Of a stretch of DNA of 52,884 nt, positions 16,094 through 29,550 are shown one piece after another. The DNA comes from Mixta sp. Marseille-Q2659 (GTDB lineage Bacteria > Pseudomonadota > Gammaproteobacteria > Enterobacterales > Enterobacteriaceae), in NCBI RefSeq assembly GCF_940807255.1, contig NZ_CALNWY010000030.1:1-52884 (forward strand), written 5' to 3'. Position 1 is the stretch's first letter. Every line of letters starts with the position of its first letter. Position numbers and translations under genes: made by a program. The notes beneath the pieces are model-generated. The model was not told where the DNA came from. It made no database searches and saw nothing but the letters and a program-made list of their open reading frames with translations.

Positions 16094-16882
16094 AAATACC
16101 CCTGGTAATATGCTGTGTAATTAAAACAATATATAAATTCTAATCTGTTGAATTTAGAAGGCCGCTATTATTAACGAATGGCTGCAACTTTTAACATGAT
16201 CAAAATCAAGAATAAAAGGACACTATTGGCCCTAATTCTTCCTGTCAGGCTATTTTTTATAAATTCAGATTTTCCCTGGCCTGAATAAATACTGGCGATT
16301 CATTGAACAAAAATCATTAATAATTAGCCAAAACCCCTGATATGAATGCGTTTTTAGCGTGAAATTTGATCAACAGAAAGAAAGCAGATGGGTTTCAAAG
16401 AGAAAAAATTTGTAGCGCAGAATGTAAAATCAATAAAAAAGTACCAATCTATTTTAAAGTGCTGTAAAAAAACATCAAAATTAATACTTTATTTTTAATT
16501 GGCACTGTTACGCAGTTTATTTTTAATTTAAAAATAAAACGCCCAGCTAAAATTAAAATCATGCTATTAGTTTCTAAGGAAATTAATTTTATTCACTTGC
16601 ACTTAAACTCGCCAAATTTACCGACACCTTTTATAAGGCTTTATTAAATAATATAAAAATCCCACCGAAACGAAGTGGCATTAGCGCGACACCGATGAAT
16701 GGGCGAATCCGGCCCGATAAAACTTAAAGGCTGCGCATTAATTTTAAAAACATCATGTCTACAATAAGTTTTTATATGGTTTCTCTTGTTAATGAAATGA
16801 TCTAAATTCATGCCCAATGTACTTTTCAGGTTAAGTATATTAACAACTTTTATTTCCTTAGCTGCCTTCGCACCGCCATAAT
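16094..16882. other. Long AT-rich intergenic region without a convincing gene
   Basis: Nearly 800 bases of strongly AT-rich sequence lie between the hypothetical gene and the tdc operon end. The only small open frame with a possible ribosome site (GAAAGAAAG) is at 16388, coding for 36 basic residues (MGFKEKKFVAQNVKSIKKYQ and on); I do not call it. A GC-richer patch at about 16670-16740 may be a leftover of an older gene. No RNA gene was recognised. Confidence 0.5.
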
Positions 16883-16907
16883 GCCGGGCAGAAATTTCCT
16901 GCCCGGC
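16883..16907 (-). terminator. Stem-loop downstream of the tdc operon
   Basis: A 9-bp GC-rich stem, GCCGGGCAG / CTGCCCGGC, encloses AAATTTC. On the minus strand it follows tdcD and the 41-residue reading frame, but no T tract follows, so it may be a 3' protective hairpin and not a true terminator. Confidence 0.5.
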
Positions 16908-16927
16908 GTTGCTAATGTATAGGCAAC

Positions 16928-17053
16928 TTAACAGCTTTCACACGCACCTTGCCACCGTAGCCCGCCCATCATCAGGCTGCACATTGTCGATATATTCGCC
17001 AGCCGCTCGCTTGTTTTATCAGGTGCGCTGCGGCTATTGATCTCAGCCTTCAT
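16928..17053 (-). CDS. Possible 41-residue small protein at the end of the tdc operon
   Basis: The frame begins 15 bp after the tdcD stop, with AGGAA seven bases before ATG. It reads MKAEINSRSAPDKTSERLAN, then ISTMCSLMMGGLRWQGACESC and a TAA. It is followed by a GC-rich hairpin. The close spacing and good ribosome site suggest a coupled gene; the position is that of tdcE in E. coli, but there is no resemblance to that long pyruvate formate-lyase family protein. The Cys-rich end (CESC) is notable. It could also be untranslated sequence. Confidence 0.4.
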   Translation of the reverse strand: MKAEINSRSAPDKTSERLANISTMCSLMMGGLRWQGACESC

Positions 17054-17068
17054 GATTATTCCTGCGTA

Positions 17069-18274
17069 TCAGCAGATCGCAGCCAGACACACCTCCTCAA
17101 GCCGGAGGGCGTCCAGCGCAATCATTTTTTCTTCGTTGGTAGGGATCACCGCACAGGCTGTACGCGACGCAGAAGGGGTAATGACATGTTCACCTTCGCT
17201 GTTCGGCAGATTATTTTTAGCGTAGTCCAACTCAATGCCGAACACCTTCAGGCGATCCGTCACAAGTTTGCGAACCAATGCGGAGTTCTCGCCGATGCCG
17301 CCGGTAAAGATTACGCCGTCCAGCCGATGCAGTGAGGCCACATGTCCGGCAATATGCCTTGCGATACGGTACGCAAAAGTCTTAATTGCCAGTTGCGCGC
17401 GCCCGTGGCCGCTATGCCAGGCTTTATCCAGCGTACGCAGATCGGAAGAGAGGCCCGAGATACCGAGTAAACCGGATTCCTTGTTAACGACTCGCTCCAG
17501 TTCGTCCAGCGACTGACCGGTCTGCCGCGCAAGCCATACCATAGCGCCAAAATCAATATCTCCGCAGCGGGTGCCCATAATCAGCCCTTCCAGCGGCGTC
17601 ATTCCCATCGAGGTATCCGCACTTTTACCGTTGCGCACCGCGCAGACCGATGCGCCATTGCCGAGATGAGCAATCACCAGACCGCTGTCGTCCGGTGTAA
17701 GGCTCAGCAGCCTGTGGGCCTGTTGTGAAACGTAGCGATGCGAGGTGCCGTGAAAACCGTAACGACGCACGCCCAGCTCTTCGTAATAACGGTACGGCAA
17801 ACCGTACAGATAGGCTTCGGGCGGCAAGGTCTGGTGGAAGCTGGTATCAAATACGGCCACCTGCCGCACGCCCGGGAATCGCTGCTGGGCCGCCTCCACG
17901 CCGTTGAGATTGGCGTAGTTGTGCAACGGTGCCAGCGGGGAAACCTGACGAATTTGCTCGATCACTTCTGCAGTAATCAGGGTGGACTCGCTGAAAAGCG
18001 TCCCTCCGTGAGCGATACGGTGGCCAATTAAGGCCACGCTGCTCATCAGGTCACGCTTTTCCAATTCCAGGGCGATGGCGGCCAGCGCCCCCTCGTAATC
18101 CCGGCGGGCCAGGGGGACTGGCTCGCTTCCATTCAAGATGATAAAGGCATTTTCAGTGTTAACACCGTCCGCCATGCCCGTCACCAGCTCCTCACCGTCT
18201 GCCACATCCAGTACGGAAAACTTCACCGATGACGATCCGCAGTTAATTACCAGTACAACCGGAAATTCAGTCAT
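17069..18274 (-). CDS. tdcD: Propionate/acetate kinase
   Basis: TdcD converts propionyl phosphate (or acetyl phosphate) and ADP to the acid and ATP, the energy-yielding last step of anaerobic threonine breakdown. The 401-residue product has the acetokinase family motifs: [13 protein letters not shown] at the N-terminus, the catalytic region [49 protein letters not shown] and the adenosine motif [13 protein letters not shown]. Length is normal. It begins 30 bp after tdcC on the same strand. General acetate kinase (ackA) is the alternative, but the tdc context makes TdcD the better call. Confidence 0.92.
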   Translation of the reverse strand: MTEFPVVLVINCGSSSVKFSVLDVADGEELVTGMADGVNTENAFIILNGSEPVPLARRDYEGALAAIALELEKRDLMSSVALIGHRIAHGGTLFSESTLITAEVIEQIRQVSPLAPLHNYANLNGVEAAQQRFPGVRQVAVFDTSFHQTLPPEAYLYGLPYRYYEELGVRRYGFHGTSHRYVSQQAHRLLSLTPDDSGLVIAHLGNGASVCAVRNGKSADTSMGMTPLEGLIMGTRCGDIDFGAMVWLARQTGQSLDELERVVNKESGLLGISGLSSDLRTLDKAWHSGHGRAQLAIKTFAYRIARHIAGHVASLHRLDGVIFTGGIGENSALVRKLVTDRLKVFGIELDYAKNNLPNSEGEHVITPSASRTACAVIPTNEEKMIALDALRLEEVCLAAIC

Positions 18275-18304
18275 ATCGTGACTCCACTCTTCCTGAGCGT
18301 TAAA

Positions 18305-20637
<2,333 letters not shown>

Positions 20638-20746
20638 AAATTCCTCTTTTAAGCATTAAACATCATTTTGTTAAAACAAAGCCTGAACGTCGGCGCGTTA
20701 TTAAAACCGCCGGGTAAGTTAAAACCGCAACGTTCTGTTTATTTAT

Positions 20747-21043
20747 TCAACGATGCCAGCGTCTTTCATCTACTGGCATTTTGCGCGGCATAGTGCTGCG
20801 CCAGAACGACATATATTGAGGCGGGTTTTTATTAGCGTGAATGTGCAGGTTTTGCTCTGCGCTGGTAAGCGTGATGCCCGGCTTCTTACGTAAAGCCTGC
20901 TCTACGTCAGGCCATTCATTAGCCTGAATGATTTTGTTCATGGCCGCTTGCGTCAAGTCTGGCTGTCGGGCGCCAGAACTACTTGTAATGCCTTGCTGAA
21001 ATATAACGAGATGCTGCGTTTTCGGTAGAATAATCGTGTGCAT
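20747..21043 (-). CDS. Hypothetical 98-residue protein upstream of tdcB
   Basis: The frame MHTIILPKTQHLVIFQQGIT runs 98 residues and ends KMPVDERRWHR. It is basic at its C-terminus, with a possible helix PDVEQALRKKPGITLTSAEQ, no signal peptide and no membrane segment. The upstream purine stretch AGGCGAAG is a weak ribosome site. It lies 109 bp before tdcB, with a CRP-like site upstream, so it occupies the promoter-proximal place that tdcA has in E. coli. However, it is too short and lacks a LysR-type helix-turn-helix. I do not recognise it. Confidence 0.5.
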   Translation of the reverse strand: MHTIILPKTQHLVIFQQGITSSSGARQPDLTQAAMNKIIQANEWPDVEQALRKKPGITLTSAEQNLHIHANKNPPQYMSFWRSTMPRKMPVDERRWHR

Positions 21044-21104
21044 AATATTCTTCGCCTATTCCCTAAGACAGTTCGGATTCTACTCAACATTATTTAAAGG
21101 GAGA

Positions 21105-21120
21105 TGTGCTATTACTCACA
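21105..21120 (-). promoter_or_regulatory. CRP-binding-site-like element
   Basis: TGTGC-TATTAC-TCACA matches the CRP consensus TGTGA-N6-TCACA at nine of ten core bases. It lies 62-77 bp upstream of the 98-residue gene that heads the tdc genes. The E. coli tdc operon is also CRP-activated, so catabolite control is likely retained. Confidence 0.6.
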
Positions 21121-21554
21121 AATTACCTTTTTACGCTGACCACTAATAAGAATACATCAATAGAAACAGAAAATTCATAGAGGTAGGAAAATAATGACCA
21201 ATGTGTTACTGATTTAAATCAATAAAAGAAGTGAAGATGAATTAACTTTGTGGCGATAATTCTGTCGTTCTTTTCGACTCAATAAACATTACCAGCGGCT
21301 ATATTTCAGGCAATTAACGTTGAATAAATAACCAATATTTTAATTACCGTTTTTTGTAATTTTTAAAATAGAAAAATAAAAAAGTGGCTGGCTCAACGTA
21401 AAAAGAGAGACGCATCATATATTCACGGCGCAAATGTCATGAATTTAAATAGTTGTTTATCAATTTTGTCATGACCGATACACCTCAACGCAACATAACA
21501 ACAATCCCGGGCATTAGCAGTTTTGCAGCATGTAATACTGCGTTTTCTGTTCAT

Positions 21555-21862
21555 GATGGAGAGGAGTGGAAGGCTTTTTACCATTAAGCAGTCAAATGTG
21601 TCTGGCGTCGCAAATTTAAAAATTGCCCTGATGCAGGATGGCGCGTTGCTCAGCTGGCCGATGGGATAATTGGTTTGTCGCCCAGGCGCTAACCTGAACC
21701 TTACAGCAAACCAAATGGGCCACTCAAATTCCCAGATGGTTTACCAGGTACAGGGCGTGGATGCCGGAGAATAATAACGAGCAAGTTAATCTTCTCAACG
21801 CCAAGTTGAACGAATTTGTCCTACATATGCCCTACAGGAGAACAGCAGATCAAGTTATTTAA
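21555..21862 (+). pseudogene. Degraded coding remnant
   Basis: Several adjacent reading-frame fragments look protein-like but are broken by stops and frame changes. One reads PLSSQMCLASQI, the next KIALMQDGALLSWPM, then after a stop NLNLTANQMGHSNSQMVYQV, and after a further frame shift NEQVNLLNAKLNEFVLHMPY up to a TAA at 21860-21862. The pieces follow each other on the same strand just upstream of the end of fliE. I cannot name the parent gene. Confidence 0.4.
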
Positions 21863-21884
21863 TATTTTTCAGTAACCTACCCCA

Positions 21885-22196
21885 CTACACCTGCATATTC
21901 ATGATTTCCTGATAGGCCGATACCAGCTTATTACGTACCTGAATGCCCATCTGCATCGAAATCGACGATTTCTGCAGATCGACCATCACATCGTTCAGCT
22001 GGATGCCCGGTTTGCCCATCGCGAAATCTTGTGCCTGTGCGCGCGCATGGTTTTGCGTATCGCTGATTTTATTCAGCGCGGCTTTCATCTGCGCGGCGAA
22101 GTCAGCCTGCGCAACGTTATCGGTGCTTCTGTTGCTGGCCTGCAGCGAACCCAGCTGCAGCTGTTGAATCACGCTTTCTATCCCCTGGATTGCCAT
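21885..22196 (-). CDS. fliE: Flagellar hook-basal body protein FliE
   Basis: FliE links the MS ring to the proximal rod in the periplasm. The 103-residue product begins [20 protein letters not shown] and ends in the conserved block [20 protein letters not shown] and [15 protein letters not shown], typical of the family. It is transcribed away from fliF, as in E. coli. Length is normal. The 230-bp divergent region upstream holds the shared control sequences. Confidence 0.96.
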   Translation of the reverse strand: MAIQGIESVIQQLQLGSLQASNRSTDNVAQADFAAQMKAALNKISDTQNHARAQAQDFAMGKPGIQLNDVMVDLQKSSISMQMGIQVRNKLVSAYQEIMNMQV

Positions 22197-22429
22197 GTTT
22201 ACCCTCTTTATTGGCGGCTCGCTTAGTTGACGGAGTAAAACTTAACACAAAGTCAATAGGACAAAGGGTGTAAATGACAGCAAAAAACATGGCTTATTCA
22301 CCCATCGAAATTTGGGATTCAGAAAATAATGGCAGCCATTAGAAGTGGAACTTTTCTAAGCCGTATCAGGGAGTCAGTTTTGTCACCACTTAACACACAG
22401 TCCGGTCAACTGTCAGGCAGGAAATGGTC
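22197..22429. promoter_or_regulatory. Divergent fliE-fliF control region
   Basis: The region separates the divergent class 2 operons fliE and fliFGHIJK. It includes the palindrome AATGGCAGCCATT (22328-22340) and CATGGCTTATT (about 22288), which resemble halves of FlhDC boxes, and AGGA at 22419-22422, which sets the fliF start. FlhDC control is known for these operons in enterics; the exact boxes are not certain here. Confidence 0.5.
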
Positions 22430-24136
22430 ATGAATGCTACCGCAACTCAGGAAACAACAAATAAGAAAGGCTTAAATGACCTTGTTGCTCGCCTGCGCGC
22501 CAATCCGCGGATCCCGCTGATCATCGCTGCAGCCGCCGCCACCGCCATCATTGTGGCGATGGTGCTGTGGGCGAAAGCACCGGATTATCGCGTCCTTTAT
22601 AACAACCTTTCAAATGAGGATGGCGGCGCGATCGTGACGCAGCTGACTCAGATGAACATCCCCTACCGCTTCGAGGAAAACGGCGGCGCGCTGATGGTGC
22701 CCGCAGAAAAGGTGCATGAGCTGCGCCTGCGCCTCGCTCAGCAGGGGCTGCCGAAAGGCGGCGCCGTCGGCTTTGAGCTGCTGGATAAAGAGAAGTTCGG
22801 CATCAGCCAGTTCAGCGAACAGGTTAACTACCAGCGCGCGCTGGAAGGCGAGCTGTCACGTACCATCGAAACCCTCGGTCCGGTAAAAAGCGCGCGCATC
22901 CACCTGGCGATGCCAAAACCGACGCTGTTTGTGCGCGAGCAAAAATCCCCTTCCGCTTCCGTCACGCTGAACCTGCAACCGGGACGCGCGCTGGATGAAG
23001 GCCAAATCAGCGCCATCGTGCATATGGTTTCCAGCAGCGTGGCCGGTTTGCCGCCAGGCAACGTAACCGTGGTCGATCAGAGCGGCCGCCTGCTGACCCG
23101 TTCCGACGCTGCCGGTCGCGATCTGAATGACGCACAGCTGAAATACGCTACCGAAGTGGAAAGCCGCTATCAGCAGCGTATTGAAGCGATCCTCGGGCCG
23201 ATTGTCGGAAACGGCAACGTACATGCGCAGGTGACCGCGCAGATCGATTTCGACGCCCGTGAACAGACTGAAGAACAGTACAAACCGAACAGCGACCCGG
23301 CTAACGCCGCCGTACGTTCACGTCAGAGCAGCAGCAGCGAGCAACTGGGCGGCCAGTATCCGGGCGGCGTTCCGGGCGCGCTCTCTAACCAGCCTGCCCC
23401 TGCCAATAACGCGCCGATTGAACAGCCGAAAGCGAACGCGGCGAACGGTAACAACGCGAACGCAGCCGCGAACGCGACGACGGCCAGCACCAACAACGCG
23501 CGTCCGGTGCCGTCCAATACGCATCACGACGACACGACCAACTACGAGCTGGATCGCACCATTCGTCATACCAAAATGAATGTGGGAAGCGTGAAGCGTC
23601 TGTCGGTGGCGGTGGTGGTGAACTATCGCGCCGATGATAAAGGCAAAGCGGTGGCGCTGAATGAGAAACAGCTGAAGCAGATTGAAGATTTAACACGTGA
23701 AGCGATGGGCTACTCCAGCGATCGCGGCGACAGCGTGAACGTGGTGAACTCGCAGTTTACCCAGACTGATGAAACCGGCGGCGACCTTCCGTTCTGGCAG
23801 CAGCAGTCCTTCTTCGAGCAGATGATGAATGCCGGACGCTGGCTGCTGGTCGCGCTGGTCGCCTTCATCCTCTACCGCAAGCTGGTTCGTCCGCAGCTGG
23901 TACGTAAGCAGGAAATCGCCAAACTGGCGACCGAACAGGCGGCTCAGCAGACCAAAGAGCGCCAGGAAGAAGAAGCCTACTCTGTTTCGCTCAGCAAAGA
24001 TGAGCTGGAGCAGGAACGTAAATCTAAACATCGCGTGAGCGCCGAAGTGATGAGCCAGCGCATCCGCGATATGTCTGAAAACGATCCGCGCGTTGTGGCG
24101 CTGGTTATCCGCCAATGGATGAGTAACGAACTATGA
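22430..24136 (+). CDS. fliF: Flagellar MS-ring protein FliF
   Basis: FliF forms the inner-membrane MS ring on which the motor and export gate are built. The 568-residue product has an N-terminal membrane helix (about 32-49, [20 protein letters not shown]), ring-building motifs with [20 protein letters not shown], a low-complexity Asn/Ala-rich loop (about 330-365) in the periplasm, a second membrane helix near 455-475, and the C-terminal FliG-binding tail [21 protein letters not shown] chose ATG 22430 over 22424 because AGGA lies at the correct distance and the product then starts MNATATQ like E. coli FliF. Confidence 0.97.
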   Translation: MNATATQETTNKKGLNDLVARLRANPRIPLIIAAAAATAIIVAMVLWAKAPDYRVLYNNLSNEDGGAIVTQLTQMNIPYRFEENGGALMVPAEKVHELRLRLAQQGLPKGGAVGFELLDKEKFGISQFSEQVNYQRALEGELSRTIETLGPVKSARIHLAMPKPTLFVREQKSPSASVTLNLQPGRALDEGQISAIVHMVSSSVAGLPPGNVTVVDQSGRLLTRSDAAGRDLNDAQLKYATEVESRYQQRIEAILGPIVGNGNVHAQVTAQIDFDAREQTEEQYKPNSDPANAAVRSRQSSSSEQLGGQYPGGVPGALSNQPAPANNAPIEQPKANAANGNNANAAANATTASTNNARPVPSNTHHDDTTNYELDRTIRHTKMNVGSVKRLSVAVVVNYRADDKGKAVALNEKQLKQIEDLTREAMGYSSDRGDSVNVVNSQFTQTDETGGDLPFWQQQSFFEQMMNAGRWLLVALVAFILYRKLVRPQLVRKQEIAKLATEQAAQQTKERQEEEAYSVSLSKDELEQERKSKHRVSAEVMSQRIRDMSENDPRVVALVIRQWMSNEL

Positions 24137-25125
24137 GTCTGACCGGTACTGAAAAAAGCGCCGTCCTGCTGATGACGATTGGTGAAGACCGCGCCGCCGA
24201 GGTGTTCAAGCACCTCAGCACACGCGAAGTGCAGCACCTCAGCGCGGCGATGGCCAATATGCGCCAGGTCTCCCACCAGCAGCTGGCGGAAGTCCTGCGC
24301 GAGTTTGAAGCGGATGCCGAGCAGTTTGCTGCGCTGAGCCTGAACTCCAACGAGTATCTGCGTTCGGTGCTGGTCAAGGCGCTGGGCGAAGAGCGCGCCT
24401 CGACGCTGCTGGAAGATATTCTGGAAACGCGCGAAACCACTACCGGTATGGAAACGCTCAACTTTATGGAGCCGCAAGCGGCGGCCGATCTGATCCGCGA
24501 CGAACATCCGCAGATCATCGCCACTATCCTGGTGCATCTGAAGCGTTCTCAGGCGGCGGATATTCTGGCCCAGTTCGACGATCGTCTGCGTCACGACGTG
24601 ATGCTGCGTATCGCCACCTTCGGCGGCGTCCAGCCGGCGGCGCTGGCGGAACTGACCGAAGTCCTCAACTCGCTGCTCGACGGTCAGAACCTCAAGCGCG
24701 CGAAGATGGGCGGCGTAAGAACCGCGGCGGAAATCATCAACCTGATGAAAACGCAGCAGGAAGAAGCGGTTATGGAAGCGGTTCGCGAGTTCGACGGCGA
24801 GCTGGCACAGAAAATTATCGACGAGATGTTCCTGTTCGAAAACCTGGTGGATGTGGACGACCGCAGTATCCAGCGTCTGCTGCAGGAAGTGGAATCCGAG
24901 TCGCTGCTGGTTGCGCTGAAAGGCGCCGATCAGCCGCTGCGCGAGAAGTTCCTCAAAAACATGTCGCAGCGTGCGGCCGATATTCTGCGCGACGACCTTG
25001 CCAACCGTGGCCCGGTACGTATGTCGATGGTAGAGAACGAACAGAAAGCGATCCTGCTGATTGTCCGTCGTCTGGCGGAGAGCGGCGAAATGGTCATTGG
25101 CGGCGGCGAGGAAACCTATGTCTGA
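24133..25125 (+). CDS. fliG: Flagellar motor switch protein FliG
   Basis: FliG connects the MS ring to the C ring and interacts with MotA to generate torque and set rotation direction. The 330-residue product is almost identical to E. coli FliG in the middle and C-terminal parts, including the [15 protein letters not shown] segment and the torque-helix region [20 protein letters not shown]. It overlaps the fliF stop by four bases (ATGA), so it is translationally coupled. Length and ending (GGGEETYV) are normal. Confidence 0.97.
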   Translation: MSLTGTEKSAVLLMTIGEDRAAEVFKHLSTREVQHLSAAMANMRQVSHQQLAEVLREFEADAEQFAALSLNSNEYLRSVLVKALGEERASTLLEDILETRETTTGMETLNFMEPQAAADLIRDEHPQIIATILVHLKRSQAADILAQFDDRLRHDVMLRIATFGGVQPAALAELTEVLNSLLDGQNLKRAKMGGVRTAAEIINLMKTQQEEAVMEAVREFDGELAQKIIDEMFLFENLVDVDDRSIQRLLQEVESESLLVALKGADQPLREKFLKNMSQRAADILRDDLANRGPVRMSMVENEQKAILLIVRRLAESGEMVIGGGEETYV

Positions 25126-25825
25126 TGCCTTTTCTTCTCGTCCGTGGCAGCTCTGGCAGCCTGACGATTTAGCGCGCTTCGATCAGCCTGAGCCGAAGCC
25201 TGCCGCCGAGCCTGACTTCAGCTTTGATGAAAGCGAGATGTCAGAAGAGGCAATCCAGCAATCGCAGCTGGAGCAGATGCAGATGCAGGCGCGCCTTGAT
25301 GCTCACGCGCAGGGTTACGCCGAAGGTCAGCAGAAAGGTTTTAACGAAGGTAAACAGGCAGGTTTCGATGCCGGTTTTCAGCAGGGGCTGGCGGAAGCAC
25401 AGCAGCAGCAGGCGCCGTTGCAGGCGCGTATGCAGCAGTTGGTGACTGAGTTTCAGCACACGCTGGAGGCGCTGGATAGCGTTATCGCTTCGCGGCTGCT
25501 GCAGCTGGCGCTGGAAGCGGCGCGTCAGGTCATCGGCCAGGCGACGGCGGTCGATGGCTCTGCCCTGCTGCGTCAGATTCAGCAGATGATCCAACAGGAG
25601 CCCATGTTCAGCGGCAAGCCGCAGCTGCGCGTCCATCCTGACGATCTGCAACGCATTGAACAAACGCTCGGCCCGACGCTCGATCTGCACGGCTGGCGTT
25701 TGCTGGCCGACAGCTCGCTGCATCCCGGCGGCTGTAAGCTGAGCGCCGAAGATGGCGATCTGGACGCCAGCGTGGCGACGCGCTGGCATGAACTGTGCCG
25801 CCTGGCGGCGCCGGGAGAACTCTGA
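25118..25825 (+). CDS. fliH: Flagellar assembly protein FliH
   Basis: FliH is the stator-like negative regulator of the FliI ATPase and anchors it to the C ring. The 235-residue product starts [20 protein letters not shown], whose two Trp residues match the FlhA/FliN-binding N-terminus. It then has a Gln-rich coiled coil with repeated GxxxG-like spacing ([20 protein letters not shown]). The ATG at 25118 overlaps the fliG stop; an upstream frame extension inside fliG is not used. It overlaps the fliI start by one base. Confidence 0.95.
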   Translation: MSDAFSSRPWQLWQPDDLARFDQPEPKPAAEPDFSFDESEMSEEAIQQSQLEQMQMQARLDAHAQGYAEGQQKGFNEGKQAGFDAGFQQGLAEAQQQQAPLQARMQQLVTEFQHTLEALDSVIASRLLQLALEAARQVIGQATAVDGSALLRQIQQMIQQEPMFSGKPQLRVHPDDLQRIEQTLGPTLDLHGWRLLADSSLHPGGCKLSAEDGDLDASVATRWHELCRLAAPGEL

Positions 25826-27186
25826 TGACCACCCGTCTTTCACGCTGGCTGGGATCGCTGGACGCCTTTGAACAGCGTCTGGCGGAGGTGCCAAATGTGC
25901 GCCGCTATGGCCGACTGACACGTGCCACCGGTCTGGTGCTGGAGGCGACCGGCCTGCAGCTGCCGCTGGGTGCCACCTGCGTTATTGAACGTAACGACGG
26001 CAAACAGATCGCGGAAGTGGAAAGCGAAGTGGTCGGGTTTAACGGTCAGAAACTCTTTTTAATGCCCCTGGAAGAAGTAGAAGGCATTTTGCCTGGCGCG
26101 CGCGTGTTTGCGCGCGGCAACGGCGACAGTGCGCAGAGCGGTAAACAGTTGATGCTGGGCCCGCAGCTGCTGGGCCGCGTGCTGGATGGCAGCGGTCGTC
26201 CGCTGGATGGCCTGCCCGCGCCGGAAACCGGCTATCGCGCTCCGCTGATCACCCCGCCCTTTAACCCGCTGCAACGTACACCGATTACCGATGTGCTGGA
26301 TACCGGCGTGCGCGCCATTAACGCGCTGCTGACGGTTGGTCGCGGCCAGCGTATGGGATTGTTCGCGGGTTCCGGCGTCGGCAAATCGGTACTGCTCGGC
26401 ATGATGGCGCGCTACACCAAAGCGGACGTTATCGTGGTCGGGCTGATTGGTGAGCGCGGACGCGAAGTAAAAGACTTTATTGAAAATATTCTGGGCACCG
26501 AAGGCCGCGCGCGCTCGGTGGTGATTGCCGCCCCGGCGGATGTTTCTCCCCTGCTGCGTATGCAGGGTGCGGCCTACGCCACGCGCATCGCCGAAGATTT
26601 TCGCGATCGCGGGCAGCATGTGCTGCTGATTATGGATTCGTTAACGCGCTATGCGATGGCGCAGCGTGAGATCGCGCTGGCGATCGGCGAGCCGCCAGCG
26701 ACCAAAGGCTATCCACCTTCGGTCTTCGCCAAGCTGCCGGCACTGGTGGAACGCGCCGGTAACGGCATCGACGGCGGCGGTTCCATTACCGCGTTTTATA
26801 CCGTTCTGACCGAAGGCGACGATCAGCAGGACCCGATCGCCGACTCCGCGCGCGCCATTCTTGACGGCCACGTGGTGCTGTCGCGTCGGCTGGCGGAAGC
26901 GGGCCACTATCCGGCCATTGATATTGAAGCATCCATCAGCCGCGCAATGACCGCGCTGATCGATGAAACGCACTATGCGCGCGTGCGCCAGTTTAAGCAG
27001 TTGCTCTCCAGCTATCAGCGCAACCGCGATCTGATTAGCGTCGGCGCCTACGCCGCCGGTAGCGATCCGATGCTGGATAAGGCGATTAAGCTCTGGCCGA
27101 TGCTGGAATCTTTTCTGCAGCAGGGCATTTTCGAGCGCAGCAGCTATGACGATGCCTGCCTGCATCTGCAGGCGATTTTTGGTTGA
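25825..27186 (+). CDS. fliI: Flagellum-specific ATPase FliI
   Basis: FliI is the hexameric cytoplasmic ATPase of flagellar type III export, related to F1-ATPase beta. The 453-residue product has Walker A AGSGVGKS (181-188), the catalytic glutamate motif GERGREV (209-215) and Walker [12 protein letters not shown]. The start is the ATG overlapping the fliH stop (TGATG); it gives [20 protein letters not shown]. It is followed by fliJ after 31 bp. Confidence 0.97.
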   Translation: MTTRLSRWLGSLDAFEQRLAEVPNVRRYGRLTRATGLVLEATGLQLPLGATCVIERNDGKQIAEVESEVVGFNGQKLFLMPLEEVEGILPGARVFARGNGDSAQSGKQLMLGPQLLGRVLDGSGRPLDGLPAPETGYRAPLITPPFNPLQRTPITDVLDTGVRAINALLTVGRGQRMGLFAGSGVGKSVLLGMMARYTKADVIVVGLIGERGREVKDFIENILGTEGRARSVVIAAPADVSPLLRMQGAAYATRIAEDFRDRGQHVLLIMDSLTRYAMAQREIALAIGEPPATKGYPPSVFAKLPALVERAGNGIDGGGSITAFYTVLTEGDDQQDPIADSARAILDGHVVLSRRLAEAGHYPAIDIEASISRAMTALIDETHYARVRQFKQLLSSYQRNRDLISVGAYAAGSDPMLDKAIKLWPMLESFLQQGIFERSSYDDACLHLQAIFG

Positions 27187-27217
27187 TATTCGACGTACGG
27201 AATGAGGTCACCTGACG

Positions 27218-27667
27218 ATGGCGAAACCCAACAGTGCGATGGAAACCCTGCGCGACCTGGCGCAGAAAGAGGTAGAAGACGCGGCGATCCGGCTGGGCGT
27301 GATGCGCCGCGCCCAACAGCAGGCGGATGAGCAGCTGAATATGCTGCTCAACTATCAGGATGAATATCGCAACAAGCTGAATAACAACATGTCAGCGGGG
27401 ATCGCCAGTTCGCGCTGGACCAATTATCACCAGTTTATCCAGACGCTGGAAAAAGCCATTGAGCAGCACCGCCACCAGCTGTCGCAATGCACACAGAAAG
27501 TGGAGCAGGCGCTTAACGTCTGGCGCAACAAACAGCAGCGGCTGCACGCCTGGGAAACGCTGCAGGCGCGTTCGCAGGCTAATGAATTACTACAGGAAAA
27601 CCGTCTCGATCAGAAACGGATGGATGAGTATGCCCAGCGGGCATCTTTGAGGAAGGCTAATGATTAA
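27218..27667 (+). CDS. fliJ: Flagellar export protein FliJ
   Basis: FliJ is a coiled-coil protein that sits in the FliI hexamer like the gamma subunit of F1 and escorts empty export chaperones. The 149-residue product is helical throughout, with no glycine-rich or membrane part, beginning [20 protein letters not shown]. It has GAGGTCACC-type purine sequence upstream and overlaps fliK by eight bases, consistent with coupling. Confidence 0.94.
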   Translation: MAKPNSAMETLRDLAQKEVEDAAIRLGVMRRAQQQADEQLNMLLNYQDEYRNKLNNNMSAGIASSRWTNYHQFIQTLEKAIEQHRHQLSQCTQKVEQALNVWRNKQQRLHAWETLQARSQANELLQENRLDQKRMDEYAQRASLRKAND

Positions 27668-28931
27668 GTTGCCCACATCAGTCAATACCGTCAGCGTCGA
27701 GAGCGCTAACGATCTTTCTGCCGGCATCAGCGCTGGCGCTACCGGTGGCGATGCCGCCACGAGCGGTCAGCTGCCGGAAGCGTTTTTGACCCTGCTCGGC
27801 AACCGGCTGTTGACGCTGGCGAAACAGGGCGATGCGAAAACCGCGCTGCCCGGCGTGACGGAAAAGCCGACGGCGGACAATGTTCCGACGACCGAACTGA
27901 ATCAGCTGCTGAGCGCGCTGGACAAACCGGGTGCGCTTAATGCGCTGTTAATGCCGGAAAAGTCTAAAGAGAACCTGAAGGCCGCCGATGATAAGGATGA
28001 GCTGAAACGTGACAGTCTAAGCGCGACGGATCAGCAGTCGTTACAGGCGCTGTTCGCCATGCTGCCGCAAACGCCACTGGTACAGCAGGCAGCAAAAAGT
28101 AATGAATTACAGACTGACGGCGTCGCGCTGAGCGCCGCTGGCGGCCAGAGCAGCAATCTGAAAGCCGCGCTGGCGGCGTTAACCGCTCAGCAACCTGCCG
28201 CGACAGCGGACGCTGGCGCAGAGAAGCCGAGCCTGACCACGGGCGCATCGCTTAACGTGGCGGCGACAACTACCGCCGCGCCAGCAACCGGCAGCGATGA
28301 CGGCAGCCAGACCGCCAGCTTCCAGAGCCTGCTGAACGGCATGCGTCAGGATGAGGGCAACGAGAATAAAGAGAGCCTGCCGACCCACGCGCTGAGCGCG
28401 CTGTCGGCGGTAATGAATAATGCCAGCGCTGCAACCGCCGCGCCCACCGCGTCAGCCACGACCATGACGCCGGTAACGTCGCAGATTAACGCGCAGCTCG
28501 GCAGCCCGGAATGGCAGCAGGCGGTAAGCCAGCAGGTATTGATGTTCAGCCGCAACGGACAGCAGAACGCTGAGCTGCGTCTGCACCCGGACGATCTGGG
28601 CGCCATCCAGATCAGCCTGAAGCTGGATAACGACCAGGCGCAGCTGAATATGGTGTCCGGCCACAGCCAGGTGCGCGCCGCGCTGGAAGCCGCCATGCCG
28701 CATCTGCGCACCGCGCTGGCGGAGAGCGGCATCAACCTGACCCAGAGCAATGTCAGCAGCGATGCCTTCCCGCAAAGCCAAAATAACGGCCAACAGGAAG
28801 CACGCCGCGACCAGCCGCAGAGCGGATTTTCGCTGACGGCGGATCGGGATGACGAGATAACGCCGCTGGCCGTTCCCGCCGCTTTACAGGCGCGCGCGGC
28901 GGGCAGTAGCGCAGTAGATACATTCGCCTGA
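27660..28931 (+). CDS. fliK: Flagellar hook-length control protein FliK
   Basis: FliK measures hook length and switches export specificity from hook to filament substrates. The 423-residue product has a long low-complexity Ala/Ser/Thr-rich molecular-ruler region and a conserved C-terminal domain (about 285-375) with [20 protein letters not shown] and [20 protein letters not shown], which contacts FlhB. Length is close to E. coli FliK (375) but somewhat longer in the ruler part. It is last in the fliFGHIJK operon, followed by a 132-bp gap before fliL. Confidence 0.94.
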   Translation: MIKLPTSVNTVSVESANDLSAGISAGATGGDAATSGQLPEAFLTLLGNRLLTLAKQGDAKTALPGVTEKPTADNVPTTELNQLLSALDKPGALNALLMPEKSKENLKAADDKDELKRDSLSATDQQSLQALFAMLPQTPLVQQAAKSNELQTDGVALSAAGGQSSNLKAALAALTAQQPAATADAGAEKPSLTTGASLNVAATTTAAPATGSDDGSQTASFQSLLNGMRQDEGNENKESLPTHALSALSAVMNNASAATAAPTASATTMTPVTSQINAQLGSPEWQQAVSQQVLMFSRNGQQNAELRLHPDDLGAIQISLKLDNDQAQLNMVSGHSQVRAALEAAMPHLRTALAESGINLTQSNVSSDAFPQSQNNGQQEARRDQPQSGFSLTADRDDEITPLAVPAALQARAAGSSAVDTFA

Positions 28932-29063
28932 TGGCGACAAACGCCAAAGGTAAAAGCAAAAGGCGCGTCTTTTCCCCCCATTGATCGGCGAGAGACGCGG
29001 GATAATCACTCTCGGCTCGCCACTACGGCCTGCCCCAGATAATTCACAGGGTATTTCTGCAAA

Positions 29064-29546
29064 ATGTCTGATAACGCGAAAGCCAAAGGCCGCAAACGTT
29101 CCATCCTGATCCCGGTGTTACTGGTTGTAACGCTGGCCGCTTGCAGCGTGGCAGGCTATGCAGTCTGGCGAATAATGAATAAAACCGACGGTCATCAGGC
29201 GGCCGCGAAAGTGGAACCGCCTGCCGCACCGGTCTTTTTTGCTCTTGATACATTTACGGTTAACCTGGTCAATGCGGATAACGATCCCGATCGCGTGCTG
29301 TACGTAGGCTTTACCCTGCGTCTGCCCGATGAGGCAACCCGTGCCCGCATGAACGACTATCTGCCTGAAGTTCGTAGCCGGTTACTGCTGCTGCTCTCAC
29401 GCCAGGATTCTTTGAAACTGGCTTCGGAACAGGGTAAGCAGGCGCTGGTAGAACAGATCAAGCAGTCGCTGGCACCGCCGCTGGTTAAAGGTCAACCTCC
29501 GCAGGTCGTAAACGATGTACTGTTTACCGCCTTCATTTTGAGGTGA
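29064..29546 (+). CDS. fliL: Flagellar basal body-associated protein FliL
   Basis: FliL is an inner-membrane protein that surrounds the stators and supports torque under load. The 160-residue product has a basic N-terminus, one membrane helix (about 14-34, [20 protein letters not shown]) and a periplasmic domain containing [20 protein letters not shown] and [21 protein letters not shown] purine stretch AGGG lies a little far (12 bases) upstream. It heads fliLMNOPQR; the preceding gap may hold its own FlhDC-type promoter, which I could not define. Confidence 0.95.
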   Translation: MSDNAKAKGRKRSILIPVLLVVTLAACSVAGYAVWRIMNKTDGHQAAAKVEPPAAPVFFALDTFTVNLVNADNDPDRVLYVGFTLRLPDEATRARMNDYLPEVRSRLLLLLSRQDSLKLASEQGKQALVEQIKQSLAPPLVKGQPPQVVNDVLFTAFILR

Positions 29547-29550
29547 GTTA

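Noticed and set aside
16388-16498. 36-codon basic frame MGFKEKKF in AT-rich intergenic DNA
   Set aside because: Lys/Asn-rich translation is expected from such base composition; the ribosome site is weak and there is no terminator or promoter.
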